Positions 6,801 through 15,300 of a stretch of 18,449 bases of DNA are shown one piece after another; position 1 is the stretch's first letter, and every line of letters begins with the position of its first letter. This DNA is from DATMRF01 sp035566435. Its GTDB lineage: Bacteria > Verrucomicrobiota > Verrucomicrobiia > Limisphaerales > UBA8199. The position numbers were made by a program, and so were the translations under genes. Location of the stretch: positions 1 to 18,449 of the forward strand of contig DATMRF010000121.1 in NCBI GenBank assembly GCA_035566435.1, in the 5' to 3' direction. A model generated the notes under the pieces. That model was not told where the DNA came from, did no database searches, and worked only from the letters and a program-made list of their open reading frames with translations.

Positions 6801-6840
6801 CGACTTCGAGAAACCTCGACTAACTTCGACTAAATCTCGC
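6801..6840. repeat. Decamer array, unit TAACTTCGAC
   Basis: Four 10-base units in register: CGACTTCGAG, AAACCTCGAC, TAACTTCGAC, TAAATCTCGC. The unit can be phased as CTTCGACTAA, which resembles the 6461 unit phased as TCCCGACCAA (pattern of pyrimidines, GAC, pyrimidine, AA). The two arrays may therefore be distantly related in sequence as well as period. Confidence 0.65.
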
Positions 6841-6974
6841 CCTTCCATGCACACCCCGTTCCTGCGCCGCACCATCCCAGTCGGACTGCTGACCTTCTCT
6901 GCCTTTTGCGGTTTTTTGCGGCAAGAATCCGCCTTGCCCTCATCAACCCGGGAAACGCCGACCATGACCGCCTC

Positions 6975-7001
6975 ATCCGTGAAATCCGTGCCATCCGTGG
7001 T
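6975..7001. repeat. Nonamer array ATCCGTGNN x3
   Basis: ATCCGTG occurs at 6975, 6984 and 6993, each followed by two variable bases (AA, CC, GT). It lies 43 bases upstream of the ATG at 7044. Confidence 0.7.
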
Positions 7002-7020
7002 TCAATTCCTCTTCCCGGCC

Positions 7021-7034
7021 AACCATCAACCATC
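7021..7034. repeat. Heptamer repeat AACCATC x2 before the 7044 start
   Basis: AACCATC is repeated exactly (7021-7034), followed by the related AGCCACC and then CCATG. It occupies the place where a ribosome binding site would be expected, and no Shine-Dalgarno sequence is present. Confidence 0.5.
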
Positions 7035-7043
7035 AGCCACCCC

Positions 7044-7517
7044 ATGAATCCAGCCCTCCATCACTCCACTCCTCCACCTCGTCCGCCCACCGACCTTTTC
7101 AATCTCAGGAAAGCCATCAATGCCAGCCTCGGCTGGCACCGTCACCCGCGCAACGGCAAAGTCGCCCGCCTCCCCGAGCCCGTCCGCAACCGGATTAACC
7201 TCATGCTCCATCAAGGCCTGCCCTATCGCGACATCATCGCCAAGCTTCAAGACGCCGGTTCCCTCCCCTATCCCCTGTCCGAAATGAACCTCAGCAACTG
7301 GTACCGGGGCGGTTTCCGCGACTGGCTCCGCGACCAGTCCAAGGCCGCCGTCGGCCTTCCTCCCCAGTTCGACGTCACCAGGCCGGTGTTCCAGCAGGCG
7401 GCCGCCTTGAAAGCTCTGTGCGCCCAGCCTTCCCAGCCGCAAGCCCTCCCCGCTGCTCCGCTGGTATCAGGTGGTCCCGCAGAAATGCGGCTAACCTCAG
7501 CTAATCACGCCCACTAA
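7044..7517 (+). CDS. Small helix-turn-helix-like protein of unknown function
   Basis: A 157-residue soluble protein. Residues 1-16 are His/Pro-rich and encoded by simple-repeat DNA. The conserved-looking core runs from about 17 to 98: a short helix (LFNLRKAINASLG), then RNGKVARLPEPVRNRINLML, GLPYRDIIAKL and NLSNWYRGGFRDWL. The LP-x-helix, helix and S-N-W-x-x-G-G order resembles small helix-turn-helix proteins such as the Mu-type DUF3486 family. That is a likeness recognised by eye, not a search result. The last 19 residues are encoded inside the 95-base direct repeat. The ATG at 7044 is preferred over an upstream in-frame ATG at 6906 because the intervening frame translates repeat DNA. No Shine-Dalgarno sequence is visible. 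The context, with decamer and nonamer arrays upstream and a repeated tail downstream, suggests a role tied to these repeats, such as binding them. Confidence 0.7.
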   Translation: MNPALHHSTPPPRPPTDLFNLRKAINASLGWHRHPRNGKVARLPEPVRNRINLMLHQGLPYRDIIAKLQDAGSLPYPLSEMNLSNWYRGGFRDWLRDQSKAAVGLPPQFDVTRPVFQQAAALKALCAQPSQPQALPAAPLVSGGPAEMRLTSANHAH

Positions 7518-7550
7518 AGCTTATATTTTTTTCACCCCATCACCTTTAGA
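7456..7550 (+). repeat. 95-base direct repeat, copy 2 (gene end plus 3' tail)
   Basis: Matches 6590-6684 with seven mismatches and no gap. It contains a perfect 5-bp hairpin with a GAAA loop (CCGCA 7477-7481, TGCGG 7486-7490), enclosed by AGGT (7469-7472) and ACCT (7494-7497), so the tail could fold as RNA. The inner stem is not preserved base for base in copy 1, where only CGG/CCG around GAAT remains. CTAAAG (7514-7519) and CTTTAG (7544-7549) form an inverted pair bracketing a seven-T run. The T run follows no strong stem directly, so a terminator is possible but unproven. Confidence 0.75.
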
Positions 7551-7738
7551 ATGCATGTGCTCCCCTCCATCGCTCCGTCCTCTGTCGGGGCTCGGGATTC
7601 CAATCCCTCGATCGCTTTCGTCCCACCCACGCCCAACCGGGGTAGGGTGCCCTTGTCCCAATCTGTTTGCTCTGTCCGCTCGCGCTGCTTTAACATGCGC
7701 CACATGAGCGGCCCTACTCATCCTTACGGTGACTGCTG
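7518..7738. other. Intergenic region before the glycoside hydrolase
   Basis: 221 bases without a gene. It holds the end of the 95-base repeat, a TTCCAA-centred palindrome (GGGATT and AATCCC around CC, 7594-7607) of the same design as those at 322-363, and a GGTAGGG word (7641-7647) followed by TTGTCCCAA, a degenerate relative of the 569 and 6098 hairpins. No convincing promoter for the downstream gene was found. Confidence 0.5.
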
Positions 7739-10700
7739 ATGAAATCGCTTGCTGGATTCCTGTGCTGGCTAGTGGTCTGCGCTTGTCAGGCGTCTCTGGG
7801 TGGCGGGGTTTATCCGCGTTTGGAGGCCGCTTTCGGCATCACGAACCTCGCAAGTGACCCGTTCGATTACACCGTTACCGATGTGCGCGTCCAAATCCTT
7901 CAACCCGATCGCACGTCGGTTTCGTTGCCGGCGTTTTACGATGGCGGAATCACCTGGCGCGTGCGCCATGCTCCGAGCCTGCCGGGCGCCTACCAGGTCA
8001 CAAGCATCACCTTAAACGGCCAACCGCTCACGGTCAGCAACCTCCAGCCCGCGTCCTGGATGATAAACGGCCAGCCGTTCAGCCCCGGGTTCGTCGGTGT
8101 CGACCCCGCGAACACCAACCGTTTCATCACGAGCAATGGGCGGCGCTATTTCCCGCTCGGGCAGGATGTCGCGTGGGATACCAGCGCCACCACCAACGTC
8201 GTCGGCATCATGGCCAAGCTGGGCGCGGCACGCGAAAACTGGGCGCGCGTTTGGATGGACCATTGGGACGGCAAAAACCTGGATTGGCCGAAGGTCGGGA
8301 GCTTCGGCACGCTCAGCCTGGCAGTCGCTCAGAAGTGGGATGCGATCGTGTCCGCCGCGGAGCAAAGCGGAGTCGCGTTCCAGATGACGCTGCAGCATCA
8401 CGGCCAATATTCCACAACGACCGATTCGAATTGGGCCCAAAACCCTTACAACACGGCCAACGGCGGCTTTCTCTCCGACCCGACTCAATTCTTTACGAAT
8501 GCCACAGCCAGGGCGCTGACCAAACGCAAACTCCGTTACGAGGTGGCGCGCTGGGGGTATTCGCCGGCAATCATGGCGTGGGAATTGTTCAATGAGGTCC
8601 AGTTCACCGACGCCGCCCAAAATGGACAATGGACGAATGTGGCAGCGTGGCATGACGAGATGGCGCAGTTCATCCGTTCACAGGACGTTTATCATCATCT
8701 CATCACAACCAGCTCGCAGCTCGACCAGCCCATTTGGAATCAATGCGACTATTATCAACACCACGATTACCCAACCGACTTAATCTCGGCTTTGCGGGAC
8801 CCGGCAGGGGTGCCGGCGGGGCAGCCGGTCAAACCGATTTTCGGCGGCGAATGCGGGATGGACAATACGCCCTACCCGGGCTTCCACGCGCCGCTTTGGG
8901 CCGGCTTGATGGCCGGGCAGTCCGGCGCCGCCCAGCAATGGTATTGGGACCACGTGGATGCCGACAAAGCCTACAACCTGTTCCGCGCGGCGCAGAGTTT
9001 CGTGCTTTTATCCGGCATCCCAGACCAGGATACCGTGAGCAAGTCCGCGCCACACGTGACCTGCCCGGAGAGCAGCAGCCTGGTTTTCTCGCCGGGCGGC
9101 GGCTGGAGCACGGCCACGCAGGACACTCTTACGGTGGGCGATGTGGCGCCCGACGGCATCGGAACGTTGCCGAGCTATTTGCAAGGCAATTACCACCGAA
9201 CCATGACGCCTAACGGGTTTACATTCGTAGTCAATTATCCTCCAGGCGGCGGCACATTCTCCGTCCAGGTGGTGACGATCGCGCTCTCCGGCGCGGGGCT
9301 GACCATCACGGTGGACAACACGACGACGAACGCGGCTTCCTGGCCACCTTCAAGTTCGGACGTTACCACCAACTTCACTCTATCGATCAACGTTCCCGCC
9401 GGCCAACACACGGTGAGACTCTGGAATCCGGGGCTCGACTGGGTGAATCTGGGCAACCTCACGCTCACTCCTTACGTGCCGATTCTGGGAGCGTATCAAC
9501 TCGGCAACACTAACTTCGCTGCGCTGTGGCTGTGGCATCGCACGAACATTTACAATACGACCGCCTCGGCCACCGTCAGCGGAACGTTCCCGCTGAGCGG
9601 CCTGAACCCCGGGACGTACGCCGCCACATGGTGGGATACATTCGCGGGCGTACCGCTCAGCAACTTCACATTTAGCGTCACAGGAACGAACCCGGTCACG
9701 ATCTCGACGCCGCCCATCTTGCGCTCGTCGGCGCTTTACGCGGGACCTCCCGCCCGGGCGGGAGTCGTCGCTCCGGTGCTGGTCCAGAACGTCGCTACCA
9801 ACTCGGCCGCGTTGAACCTTCCCTTGCTCATCACCAATGGCGGCGGTTTGCCGCTTGCATATTCGTTGTCAGTGACCGGCGCGAGTCCGGTGCTGTATGC
9901 CGCCCTCAACTCGGGCCAGCCCGGTGGCCCGGTGTTTGCCTGGAAGGACATCTCCGCCATCGGCCGCGACATCACCGGAACGTTCACCGCTTTGACGGCG
10001 AAGAACAGCAAAGACGAAGGCATCGCCGGACCTCTCGGAATCGGCTTCGGTTTCCCGTTCTTCAGCGGCGGCCAGGCACCGGATGTGTTCACACAGCTTT
10101 ACGTTTCGCCGAACGGGTTTGTCACCTTCAGCCCTTTCGCGGGTGATACCTCAACCAATCGCAGCCTGCCGGGCACCTCGGCGCCCTCCAACTGCATCGC
10201 GTTTTTTTGGGACGACCTCGACCTCACCAGCGCGGGTAACATTTATTGCGCCACGGATTCGATTGCCGGCACCTTCACGCTCCAGTTTCAAAATGCGCCA
10301 ATCAAGAACACGGGCAAAAGCGTTACCTGTCAACTCATCCTGAAAACGTCGGGTGAGCTCATGATGCAATACCAAAGCATCGGGGTCTCCAACCAATGTA
10401 CGGTCGGTGTTCAAAACGCGGCGCGAACCCAGGGGCTGCAGGTGGCGTTCAACCAGAATTACCTGCAAAGCGGGTTCGCCGTCCGGCTGACCCCGACACC
10501 GTGGTTCGGGCTGGGGGCTAACGCGGGGTTAGTACCCCGTTGGACCGGCGAGAGTATCAGCCTTTCGTTGGATCCCACGAGTTTGGCGCAGGGCAATTAC
10601 GCGGCGACGCTGTTGGTTCAGACCGCCGACCCGGCGCTCCCAATGACCGTTTTGCCCATCAGCTTCAATGTCCTTGCTCCGATCGATCTCTGGCGACTGA

Positions 10701-11074
10701 ACAATTTCGGTACCAGCAGCAATTCGGGGCTTGCGGCCGACGGCGCCGACCCCGACGGCGACGGCCTGGTCAACCTTGTCGAATATGCGCTCGGATTGAA
10801 CCCCAATTCACCCGATCCCAATCCGCTTTCCTTCTCGCTACCAAGGCGCCACTTGACCCTCGTTTACCGACGTCCCCACCCGACACCTGTAGATATCACG
10901 TACATCGCTGAAGTCGCGAGCACTTTGGGAACGGGAATCTGGAACTCCGGGCCGACGTATGTAACTCAAACCGCGGTGGACAACGGCAATGGCACAGAAA
11001 CAGTGACGGTGACGGACCTGGCGGACGCCGCTATCGCTCCCGCGCATTATGTGAGGGTGCGGTTTAGCAGGTGA
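7739..11074 (+). CDS. Secreted multidomain glycoside hydrolase (DUF5060 plus GH5-like barrel)
   Basis: 1111 residues. An N-terminal signal peptide (K2, hydrophobic core to about residue 17, likely cleavage near CQA-SLG; a lipobox is not clear) is followed by a DUF5060-type beta domain (about 25-112, containing PAFYDGGITWRVRHAP). A TIM-barrel region of clan GH-A style follows (about 125-425). WELFNEV places the likely acid/base at E286, and PIFGGECG the likely nucleophile at E371. After it come beta-rich segments, including a nidogen-like region (about 755-920, with YVSPNGFVTFSPF and AFFWDDLDL), a short Ig-like repeat, and a C-terminal region with an acidic DPDGDG loop (1004-1009) in the layout common to large Verrucomicrobial exoproteins. 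It probably cleaves a polysaccharide outside the cell, but the substrate cannot be read from sequence. The start follows a weak ribosome site. Its stop lies three bases from that of the convergent YlbF-family gene. Confidence 0.85.
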   Translation: MKSLAGFLCWLVVCACQASLGGGVYPRLEAAFGITNLASDPFDYTVTDVRVQILQPDRTSVSLPAFYDGGITWRVRHAPSLPGAYQVTSITLNGQPLTVSNLQPASWMINGQPFSPGFVGVDPANTNRFITSNGRRYFPLGQDVAWDTSATTNVVGIMAKLGAARENWARVWMDHWDGKNLDWPKVGSFGTLSLAVAQKWDAIVSAAEQSGVAFQMTLQHHGQYSTTTDSNWAQNPYNTANGGFLSDPTQFFTNATARALTKRKLRYEVARWGYSPAIMAWELFNEVQFTDAAQNGQWTNVAAWHDEMAQFIRSQDVYHHLITTSSQLDQPIWNQCDYYQHHDYPTDLISALRDPAGVPAGQPVKPIFGGECGMDNTPYPGFHAPLWAGLMAGQSGAAQQWYWDHVDADKAYNLFRAAQSFVLLSGIPDQDTVSKSAPHVTCPESSSLVFSPGGGWSTATQDTLTVGDVAPDGIGTLPSYLQGNYHRTMTPNGFTFVVNYPPGGGTFSVQVVTIALSGAGLTITVDNTTTNAASWPPSSSDVTTNFTLSINVPAGQHTVRLWNPGLDWVNLGNLTLTPYVPILGAYQLGNTNFAALWLWHRTNIYNTTASATVSGTFPLSGLNPGTYAATWWDTFAGVPLSNFTFSVTGTNPVTISTPPILRSSALYAGPPARAGVVAPVLVQNVATNSAALNLPLLITNGGGLPLAYSLSVTGASPVLYAALNSGQPGGPVFAWKDISAIGRDITGTFTALTAKNSKDEGIAGPLGIGFGFPFFSGGQAPDVFTQLYVSPNGFVTFSPFAGDTSTNRSLPGTSAPSNCIAFFWDDLDLTSAGNIYCATDSIAGTFTLQFQNAPIKNTGKSVTCQLILKTSGELMMQYQSIGVSNQCTVGVQNAARTQGLQVAFNQNYLQSGFAVRLTPTPWFGLGANAGLVPRWTGESISLSLDPTSLAQGNYAATLLVQTADPALPMTVLPISFNVLAPIDLWRLNNFGTSSNSGLAADGADPDGDGLVNLVEYALGLNPNSPDPNPLSFSLPRRHLTLVYRRPHPTPVDITYIAEVASTLGTGIWNSGPTYVTQTAVDNGNGTETVTVTDLADAAIAPAHYVRVRFSR

Positions 11075-11077
11075 TTG

Positions 11078-11503
11078 CTAATGGCTATGCCCGCAACCGC
11101 AGCCGCTTCCGCAGCCTCCGCCGGTCAATTCCTCCTCCGTTGGCATCCGCCCCAGTTCAAGCGTCTTGCTGACGTATTTCTGGATGGATTGCTGGACCTC
11201 GTGCAGTTCCTCCTGCGCGTCCAGGAATCCGCGCGCCACCGGGTTCTGCATCAGCGAATCGCGATGCTGCTCGAAGTCCGAAATCTCCTCGCCCGTCAGG
11301 GGCAGGGACATTTGTTGCTTTTGCTGCAGCGCCTGGCCTTTGGTCATGAGCCCGTCGTAATGTGCGCGGGTTTGTTCGTCCCCCATGAAGGCATCGATCC
11401 GCTCACGGATCGAGCGCATGGTGGGCTGCTCCAAAATCGTCTGGCAGAGCTCTCGCGTCTTCTGCAGGATCGGCGTCTCTTCAATCGTCGTTTGCATAGT
11501 CAT
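11078..11503 (-). CDS. YlbF-family protein with Cys/His-rich C-terminal tail
   Basis: A 141-residue, mostly helical protein. The body (about 8-120) matches the YlbF/YmcA layout: an N-terminal helix pair with LCQTILEQP, a central segment around DEQTRAHYDGLMTKGQALQ, and a helix containing NPVARGFLDAQEELHEV. In Bacillus subtilis, YlbF (RicF) works with YmcA and YaaT as a complex that carries Fe-S clusters and affects RNase Y activity and development (family knowledge). Here the tail from about 128 is Gly-rich with Cys at 131, 135 and 137 and His at 139 and 141, suited to binding a metal or Fe-S cluster; this is inference. The start is ATG 11503, and an in-frame ATG three codons on is possible. 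It converges on the glycoside hydrolase gene (three bases between stops) and diverges from the membrane protein gene. Confidence 0.82.
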   Translation of the reverse strand: MTMQTTIEETPILQKTRELCQTILEQPTMRSIRERIDAFMGDEQTRAHYDGLMTKGQALQQKQQMSLPLTGEEISDFEQHRDSLMQNPVARGFLDAQEELHEVQQSIQKYVSKTLELGRMPTEEELTGGGCGSGCGCGHSH

Positions 11504-11706
11504 GATCGTTTTAGTCCGCGGGCGCAGGCATCTGTGCCTTTTGGCGCGTCAGCGCTACAATACACCACAGCCGTGATGAAAAAGCCAGTAATTGATACTG
11601 GAAAGTGGATAACCGCTGCGCTTGGCTCCGCCCGGCGCTGGCGTGAACGTTTTAGCTCGAAACCGGTTTCTGCGAGGATATTTCCCTTCTGGCGGACCAC
11701 GGTAAC
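11504..11706. other. Divergent intergenic region
   Basis: 203 bases between two divergently transcribed genes, so it should contain both promoters. I see a small hairpin, AGGCA and TGCCT around TCTG (11525-11538), and a TACAAT word near 11548 without a matching -35 box. Nothing allows a firm promoter call. Confidence 0.4.
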
Positions 11707-12195
11707 ATGACGCGGGCGATCCTGGTGACCCTCGGCTGGGTAGCGGCTGCCGCAGCGCTTTATGTGACACTGGTGAGTTTTGAGCTTTACTGGAATCTCT
11801 TCGACTGGCAGCCCAGAATGGATCGGAACGCCTTCGGTTTGGTCTTCGGGGTGTGCGCAGTTCTCGTTGCGATCCGCTTCCTTGCCCGCGCCGCTTCCGA
11901 CCGCATGAGTCTGGGTGTGTCGCTTGTGCTCTGCCTGGGGCTGCTGGTTTTGGCCATTTACGTGCTCCCCTCAGAACCGTTGACCCAGGGTTTGTTCGCC
12001 AGAAAACAGCCCAGCCCACTTTGGTACCGTGTCGGGAGGCTTGTTGTACTGGCTCTGCCAGGTTCGCTTTGGGCCCGCGCAGTGCTCAGCCGCAGAAAAG
12101 CTGGGCTCCAACCCGGCTCATGCACTGGACGGCTGGCTTCGGTCTTGGTTTCATTTCGGAAGGTCCCGACTCGCCGCGATGATCTCCATCGTTAA
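11707..12195 (+). CDS. Small integral membrane protein of unknown function
   Basis: 162 residues with four likely membrane segments (about 4-28, 42-62, 68-87 and 108-126) and a basic C-terminal tail. The hydrophobic segments are broken by charged loops (QPRMDRN, RAASDR, ARKQPSPLWYRVG), which supports a real membrane protein over a chance frame. No family was recognised and no catalytic motif is visible. The start follows GGTAAC, a weak ribosome site. It is followed by a likely promoter, so it is probably not co-transcribed with the cytochrome c gene alone. Confidence 0.6.
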   Translation: MTRAILVTLGWVAAAAALYVTLVSFELYWNLFDWQPRMDRNAFGLVFGVCAVLVAIRFLARAASDRMSLGVSLVLCLGLLVLAIYVLPSEPLTQGLFARKQPSPLWYRVGRLVVLALPGSLWARAVLSRRKAGLQPGSCTGRLASVLVSFRKVPTRRDDLHR

Positions 12196-12263
12196 ACCGT
12201 GGTTGAGTCTTTCTCGGTTGCGGCTCATGGACACAGGGCGGCGTTGCGCACTCAGGAGCAGCG

Positions 12264-12291
12264 TTGCCACGAGGTTCGAAAGTGTTATAGT
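12264..12291 (+). promoter_or_regulatory. Likely sigma-70-type promoter for the PSCyt/DUF1501 pair
   Basis: TTGCCA (12264-12269) and TATAGT (12286-12291) each match the housekeeping consensus at five of six positions and are 16 bases apart. Transcription would begin near 12298, giving a leader of about 57 bases before ATG 12355. Confidence 0.4.
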
Positions 12292-12354
12292 ACTTATTAC
12301 TTCGGGTCGTTCGCGGCGCAGATCCAGGCTGGCCGCGGGTTTGCCGGTGTTGCC

Positions 12355-15300
12355 ATGAGAAGTCTTCGTAACCAGTTTGCCGTCATCCCGGTGCTCCTGC
12401 TGAGCGCGTCGCTGGCGCGCGCCGGCGCCGCGCGCACGCCGGGCATCGAGTTCAATCGCGACGTGCGGCCTATTCTTTCGGAAAACTGCTTCGTTTGCCA
12501 TGGCCCGGGCAAGGAGGACCGGAAAGCCGACCTGCGGTTGGACTTGCACGATGTGGCGCTCGCGCACAAGGCGATCGTTCCCGGCAACCCCGTCCAGAGC
12601 AAGATCGTGCAGCATATCTTCTCGAAGGACCCGAAGAGCATTATGCCGCCGCCGGAGACCAACAAGAAGCTTACAGCGGCCGAGAAGGAAACCCTCCGCG
12701 ACTGGATTGCAGCGGGCGCGAAATACGAACCCTACTGGGCCTATGTGAAGCCGGCTCGCGCCAGGCCGCCCCAGACCAAAACCCCCGTCTGGGTGCGGAA
12801 TCCGATCGATGCGTTCGTCCTGCACCAACTCGAAGAGAAGGACATCAAACCCTCCCCGGAAGCAGACAAGGCAACGCTGCTGCGGCGGTTGAGCCTGGAC
12901 CTGATTGGGCTGCCGCCCACAGCCGAGGAGGTCGAAGCGTTTGTCTCCGATCCGAGTCACGAGAGTTACGAGCGGCAGGTGGACCGCCTGCTGGCTTCAC
13001 CGCATTTCGGGGAAAGAATGGCGGTGCCGTGGCTCGACGTTGTGCGTTTCGCGGATACCGTGGGATATCACGGGGACCAGAACGTCAACATTTTCCCGTA
13101 CCGGGATTACGTGATTGACTCGTTCAATACAAACAAACCGTTCGACCAGTTCACTATCGAGCAGCTTGCTGGGGACCTGCTCCCCCAGCCCACGACCGAA
13201 TCGCGTATCGCCACAGGTTTCAACCGCCTGAACATGATGACCCGGGAAGGCGGCGCGCAATCCAAGGAATACCTCGCCAAGTATGCGGCCGACCGGGTCC
13301 GGACGGTCTCGATGGCCTGGCTGGGCTCGACGATGGGCTGCGCGGAGTGCCACGACCACAAGTTTGACCCGTTCACCTCCAAGGATTTTTACCAGATGGA
13401 GGCATTCTTCGCCGACATCAAGCAATGGGGCGTTTACGAGGATTATGGGTACACACCGGAGCCGGAGCTCAAGGGCATTGGCAATGACGAGCCGTTTCCG
13501 CCGGAGATAGAGGTGAACAGCCCTTATCTCGAACAACGAATCAGGGAGCTCGAAGCCAAGAGCGAAGTGCTCTACGCGCAAGCCGCGGCGAAGCTGGAAC
13601 CCGACGAGTCGGCGAGGAAGCAGTTCGAGGATTGGCGGCAATCGAGCCTGTTTTTCCTGAAGCAGTATCCGAGCGGCTGGGCAACCCCGGTTCCCGAAGT
13701 CGCGATTCAACCTGAGAAGTCGGACTCGGGGGCTCAAACCAACTTCACCGTGGAGGCCGACAGTACGGTGTCACTCGGCAGGGAGCCGAGGGAGAACGTC
13801 CAGCTCAAGTTGCCGCTTTTAGAGCAGCGGATTGCCGCGATTCGCCTTGAAATCGTCCCGCGCGAAAAGCCGGGCGAATGGGCAGGGGATCCTCCTCAAC
13901 GAGAAGAAGCGACGATCACACTTTCGGCGGCTCTGAAATCAGCCGAGGGCGACAAGCAGACCAAGCTCACGTTCAGCTCTTCAGATGCCGACCACAAAAA
14001 AGAGCGGTACTCGAACGGTTTTCCGATCGTTGGGATAACAAGCCGCTGGCTCATCTCGATCGAGAACGGGCGTCAGCAGGCAGTCTGGCAGCTCGATAAA
14101 CCGATTGAGGCCAAGGCTGGGGATGTCCTCGTGCTGGATTTGGGCAGTCTGCCGGTGGCCTCAGCACGGGTGTCAGTCTCGCCGTTCGCGGCGCCCGAGC
14201 CGACGGACTCCGGTCTTGGCCAGCCTTTGGAGGCGGCTTTGCAAAAGGGAGTCGCGGCGTCCGGGCCCGAGTGCGATTTGGCCGTGCGTACTTATCTCCT
14301 CAGCACCCTCTGGGACAAAGATATGGTCGCGCAGGCCCGGAAGCTGCAGCGCAAAATCGACGAATGCCGTCATGGCCGGGCCTTCACGCTCGTGACCGTT
14401 GCGCGCGACGAGCCCCGGGTCACGCGGTTACTGCACCGCGGCGATTGGCAAGACGAAACCGGCGAGGTCCTCGAGCCGGACGTGCCGCATTTCCTGCCTC
14501 AACCCCCAAATTCGCAGGGGCGGCGGTTGACGCGGCTGGACCTGGCGCGCTGGCTGGTTTCGCCAGACAATCCACTGACCGCCCGCGCCGTGGTCAATCG
14601 CCTGTGGAAGCAGTTCTTTGGCGCAGGCATTTCAGCGGTCGTCGATGACCTGGGCGGCCAGGGCGACTGGCCGACCCACCCCGAATTGCTCGATTGGCTG
14701 GCTTGCGAGTTTATGCACCCTGAATTTGTGGATGCCTCGCCGCCTCAGCACCCGCCTCCGCATGACTGGGACATCAAGCATGCGGTGAAGCTCATGGTCA
14801 TGTCCTCGACCTATCGGCAGAGTTCGAGGGAAAGACCGGACTTGAAGGAAGTCGATCCCACCAACCGGCTGTTGGCGCGTCAATCGCCGCGCCGCCTGGA
14901 AGCCGAGTTCGTTCGCGACAATGCGCTGTCCATTTCCGGTCTGTTGAACGAGGAGATGGGCGGTCCCAGCGTGCACCCATACCAGCCGGCCGGTTATTAT
15001 GCCAACTTGCAGTTCCCGGACCGGGATTATTATCCGGACCAGGACGACCGCCAGTACCGGCGCGGCGTCTATATCCACTGGCAGCGCACTTTCCTGCAGC
15101 CGATGCTCGCCAACTTCGATGCTCCCTCACGCGAAGAGTGCACCGCCAGCCGCGTCGTTTCCAACACGCCACAACAGGCGCTCACGCTCCTGAACGACCC
15201 CACGTTCGTAGAGGCCGCGCGAGCCTGGGCGGTGCGGCTCCTGGAACCCGCATCGGAATCAGATGCTCAGCGGCTGGACCGGGCTTTCCGTCGCGCCCTG

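Larger units (their letters stand above)
4908..7043. other. Long non-coding, repeat-rich region
   Basis: About 2.1 kb without a convincing gene. Frames of 60-136 codons occur on both strands but have repeat-derived, Pro/Arg-rich translations and no recognisable motifs. The region instead holds two inverted copies of a CGCAAAGACGC element, GGTAGGG-headed hairpins, a cluster of GTGCCA/TGGCAC half-sites, an octamer array, heptamer arrays, four decamer arrays, a nonamer array and the first copy of a 95-base direct repeat. AT-rich promoter-like DNA (TATATTAATA near 6300) is present, but nothing clearly coding follows it. Confidence 0.6.

Noticed and set aside
6461..6840. CRISPR array
   Set aside because: Units are about 10 bases and contiguous, with no spacers of constant length and no cas genes. 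The structure is that of short tandem repeats.
6906..7043. Upstream extension of the 7044 gene by 46 codons
   Set aside because: The added residues translate the nonamer and heptamer arrays, and the domain core begins after 7044.
6590..7550. Retron or diversity-generating retroelement
   Set aside because: The paired repeat suggested a template/variable pair, but differences are few and not adenine-biased, and no reverse transcriptase is present.
11075..11710. 211-codon plus-strand frame
   Set aside because: It is the antisense of the YlbF-family gene, whose protein is recognisable. The plus-strand translation is low-complexity Leu/Arg-rich without a motif.
12199..12354. Upstream extension of the cytochrome c gene by 52 codons
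   Set aside because: The signal peptide begins at 12355. The extension has no signal character, and the likely promoter lies inside it.
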